Source: Alistipes senegalensis (GTDB lineage: Bacteria; Pseudomonadota; Gammaproteobacteria; Burkholderiales; Burkholderiaceae_D). Taken from it: a DNA stretch of 48,217 nucleotides. Each line of letters begins with the position of its first letter. Position 1 is the stretch's first letter. A model generated the notes under the pieces. That model was not told where the DNA came from and ran no database searches. It worked only from the letters and a program-made list of their open reading frames with translations. The position numbers and the translations under genes were made by a program. Of the stretch, positions 45,980 to 48,217 are shown piece after piece. The stretch lies in contig JAMPER010000007.1 in NCBI GenBank assembly GCA_023664945.1, forward strand, positions 1 through 48,217. Direction: 5' to 3'.

Positions 45980-46894
45980 GTGCAGGATACGGAAGTGACC
46001 AGTTTTCAACATATCCTGATTATCGGGGTTGGGTTGATCGGCGGCTCTTTGGCGCTTGCTTTGCGCAAGTCTGGTTATGCAGGGTATATTACCGGGATTG
46101 ACAGGAGTGAGGAAGCGCTGCGCCGTGCACATGAGCTTGGCCTGATTGACGAGGCGGCGGTTTCTTTGACGGAAGCGGCAAGGTGGGCTGACCTGGTTCT
46201 TGTTGCTGTACCCGTAGCCCAGATGGGTGGTATTTTGACTGCTATCCGGCCGGTTATCCGTAAAGGCGCGCTTGTTACTGATGTGGGCAGCACAAAATCT
46301 GATGTGGTGCAGGCAGCCTATGAGGCGTTGGGGAACCAAATTGGCTGTTTTATTCCGGCCCATCCTATTGCCGGCCGGGAAAAAAACGGGCCTGATGCAG
46401 CGGTGGATGATTTGTTTGCCGGGAAAAAACTGGTGATTACGCCTTTGCCTGAAAATACCGGACGGGATATTGATAGGGTTGCTGCGATGTGGAGGCAGTG
46501 CGGGGCGATTATTCACCTTTTGTCTCCGGAAGATCATGACAATATATTTGCTTTAATCAGCCATTTGCCCCATTTGCTTTCTTATGCCCTGGTTGATCAG
46601 GCGGCGCGCCATGTCAGGGCGGATTTGATGTTTGAGTATGCTGCCAGCGGTTTTCGGGATTTTACCCGCATTGCAGGGTCTTCCCCGGAGATGTGGCGGG
46701 ATATTTCTTTGGCGAATCAAAAGCAGCTTTTGCTGGAGCTGGATGGCTATCTGGCGGAGTTGGGCAAGTTGCGCGATATGCTGGCCAGAGGTGACGGGCA
46801 GGGGCTGGAAGCGGTTTATACCAGTGCGCAACGGGCCAGAATGAACTGGATTCATACAATTGAGGCGGCAGAAAAACAGAAAGAGGGCGCATGA
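45980..46894 (+). CDS. tyrA: Prephenate dehydrogenase
   Basis: TyrA oxidatively decarboxylates prephenate (or arogenate) for tyrosine synthesis. The 304-residue protein has the Rossmann motif [33 protein letters not shown] and the [14 protein letters not shown] catalytic segment. There is no fused chorismate mutase or ACT domain. The start is GTG directly after the hisC stop (TGAGTG), so coupling is likely. Its end overlaps the aroA start by 4 nt. Confidence 0.95.
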   Translation: MQDTEVTSFQHILIIGVGLIGGSLALALRKSGYAGYITGIDRSEEALRRAHELGLIDEAAVSLTEAARWADLVLVAVPVAQMGGILTAIRPVIRKGALVTDVGSTKSDVVQAAYEALGNQIGCFIPAHPIAGREKNGPDAAVDDLFAGKKLVITPLPENTGRDIDRVAAMWRQCGAIIHLLSPEDHDNIFALISHLPHLLSYALVDQAARHVRADLMFEYAASGFRDFTRIAGSSPEMWRDISLANQKQLLLELDGYLAELGKLRDMLARGDGQGLEAVYTSAQRARMNWIHTIEAAEKQKEGA

Positions 46895-48217
46895 CCAAGA
46901 CGAGCTATATTGACCTGTTGCCGTCTGCCAGAGCAGAAGGCGTGGTGCGGCTGCCAGGTTCCAAGAGCATATCAAACCGGACGTTGCTTTTGGCGGCATT
47001 GGCGGAAGGTACAACAAAAATACAGGATTTGCTGGCTTCAGATGATACGGCTGTTATGCTGGATGCGCTGGAAAAGCTGGGTGTTAGATGGGAGCGGTAT
47101 GCCGGCTCTCAGGAATATGCGGTTGAAGGTGTGCGGGGCGTGTTGCCGAATCGCCAGGCTTCGCTTTTTATGGGTAATGCCGGTACGGCTATACGCCCTT
47201 TGGCAGCCGCACTGGCAGTTTTGGGCGGAGATTTCACCTTGCATGGTGTGCCGCGCATGCATGAGCGGCCTATCGGCGACCTGGTGGAGGCGCTTAATGC
47301 GGCTGGCGCACAAATTACCTATACCGGGAAGCCGGGTTATCCTCCGCTTCATATTTCTTCTGGTCGGATTCGTGCACATGAGTTGCATGTGAAGGGCAAT
47401 GTTTCAAGCCAGTTTCTGACAGCGCTCTTAATGGCTGCGCCATTGATGGCGGGAGAGCATGATGTTGTTATCCATGTGATCGGGGAGTTGATTTCCAAGC
47501 CTTATATTGAAATTACGCTTAACATGATGAGCCGTTTTGGCATTGAAATTGAACAGGACGGCTGGCAGTCTTTCCAGATCAGGCAGGGGCAGGCCTATCG
47601 CAGTCCAGGGGTGATCAGGGTTGAGGGGGATGCTTCGTCTGCTTCCTATTTTTTGGCTGCCGGTGCCATTGCCAAAGGGCCTGTCCGGGTTGAAGGGGTA
47701 GGAAAAAACAGTATTCAGGGAGATGTTCGTTTTGCCCAAATCCTTGAAAAGATGGGGGCTGCTGTTACCTATGGGGAAAACTGGATTGAGGCGCGTTCAA
47801 ACGGGATTCTCAAGGCGATTGACGATGATTTCAATCTTATCCCGGATGCTGCCATGACGGTTGCAGTGCTGGCGCTCTATGCTGATGGCGTGAGTGTGCT
47901 TCGCAATATTGGAAGCTGGCGGGTTAAGGAAACTGACCGGATAGCTGCTATGGCCAAAGAATTGAGGAAGGTTGGGGCTATAGTGGAAGAAGGGACGGAC
48001 TACCTGGTTATTAAGCCGGTAGATAGAGGCATGGACGAAAGCGAAGAGAAAATCGAGATAGATACTTATGATGACCACAGGATGGCAATGAGTTTATCCC
48101 TGGCGAGTTTATCCGGAGAGTTTCGCAGAGGCTTTGCATTGCGGATAAAAGAAGCAGGAGTTGTTAGGAAGACCTATCCTGGGTATTTTGAAGAATTTAG
48201 GGGGATAACTGTAGAGA
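46891..48217 (+). CDS. aroA: EPSP synthase, 3' end cut by the window
   Basis: AroA joins shikimate-3-phosphate and phosphoenolpyruvate to EPSP, the sixth shikimate step. The frame is open from the ATG at 46891 to the window edge, about 442 codons, close to full length. It has [36 protein letters not shown], the [10 protein letters not shown] motif (class I), [51 protein letters not shown] and [15 protein letters not shown]. The usual DPxCTxKTFP near the end is changed to [11 protein letters not shown], keeping the Lys-Thr. The last 200 bases or so use more ATA, AGA, AGG and TTA codons than the rest. The stop is outside the window. Confidence 0.97.
   Translation, partial: MTKTSYIDLLPSARAEGVVRLPGSKSISNRTLLLAALAEGTTKIQDLLASDDTAVMLDALEKLGVRWERYAGSQEYAVEGVRGVLPNRQASLFMGNAGTAIRPLAAALAVLGGDFTLHGVPRMHERPIGDLVEALNAAGAQITYTGKPGYPPLHISSGRIRAHELHVKGNVSSQFLTALLMAAPLMAGEHDVVIHVIGELISKPYIEITLNMMSRFGIEIEQDGWQSFQIRQGQAYRSPGVIRVEGDASSASYFLAAGAIAKGPVRVEGVGKNSIQGDVRFAQILEKMGAAVTYGENWIEARSNGILKAIDDDFNLIPDAAMTVAVLALYADGVSVLRNIGSWRVKETDRIAAMAKELRKVGAIVEEGTDYLVIKPVDRGMDESEEKIEIDTYDDHRMAMSLSLASLSGEFRRGFALRIKEAGVVRKTYPGYFEEFRGITVE

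Overview
The window looks like a chromosome segment of a betaproteobacterium of the order Burkholderiales. The gene order gyrA-serC-pheA-hisC-tyrA-aroA, the ribF-ileS-lspA-coaBC-dut run, rplM-rpsI next to argC-erpA, and metK divergent from lpxL-dapF are typical of that order. The formate/molybdenum block, the moderate GC content and the small, tightly packed layout would fit an Oxalobacteraceae member such as Oxalobacter. That genus assignment is inference. No rRNA, tRNA, CRISPR array, insertion sequence or prophage was seen.

Layout. 1-5.9 kb: ratA and smpB (divergent), then a minus-strand block argC-erpA-iscS-iscU-hscB, with rplM-rpsI behind its own promoter and terminator. 6-17 kb: a LysE exporter, a ZIP metal transporter, then ribF-ileS-lspA-coaBC-dut plus an M48-like lipoprotein, an orphan peptide-type solute-binding protein and mobB. 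17-28 kb: a formate/molybdenum island with a GltD-like flavoprotein carrying extra Fe-S clusters, a HydN-type ferredoxin, a Cys-type FdhF, an aldehyde dehydrogenase, modABC, modE and fdhD. 28-34 kb: metY, an orphan fliT, a sirtuin, ahpC-ahpF and an HPP-family membrane protein. 34-39 kb: dapF, lpxL, metK with a structured leader, gph, ubiG and an OmpA-family protein. 40-48 kb: gyrA followed by the serine/aromatic amino-acid operon, cut by the window edge inside aroA.

How the genes fit together. MobB, ModABC, ModE and FdhD supply and regulate molybdenum cofactor for FdhF. HydN and the flavoprotein offer a path from formate to NAD(P)+. A palindrome between modE and modA is a likely ModE operator. 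The pheA, hisC, tyrA and aroA products cover the shikimate end-steps to phenylalanine and tyrosine.

Most unusual: the local Fe-S assembly set departs from the ISC pattern in several linked places. IscU lacks two of its scaffold residues and the HscA-recognition motif. HscB has a shortened J-domain with HPC instead of HPD. IscS lacks the usual tail, ErpA has extra cysteines, and no hscA, fdx, iscA or iscR is present. Other proteins with altered key residues are the M48-like lipoprotein (KExxH instead of HExxH), FdhD (one Cys of CxxC) and SerC (PLP-phosphate loop). All residue comparisons were made by eye against remembered family members and need alignment to confirm.
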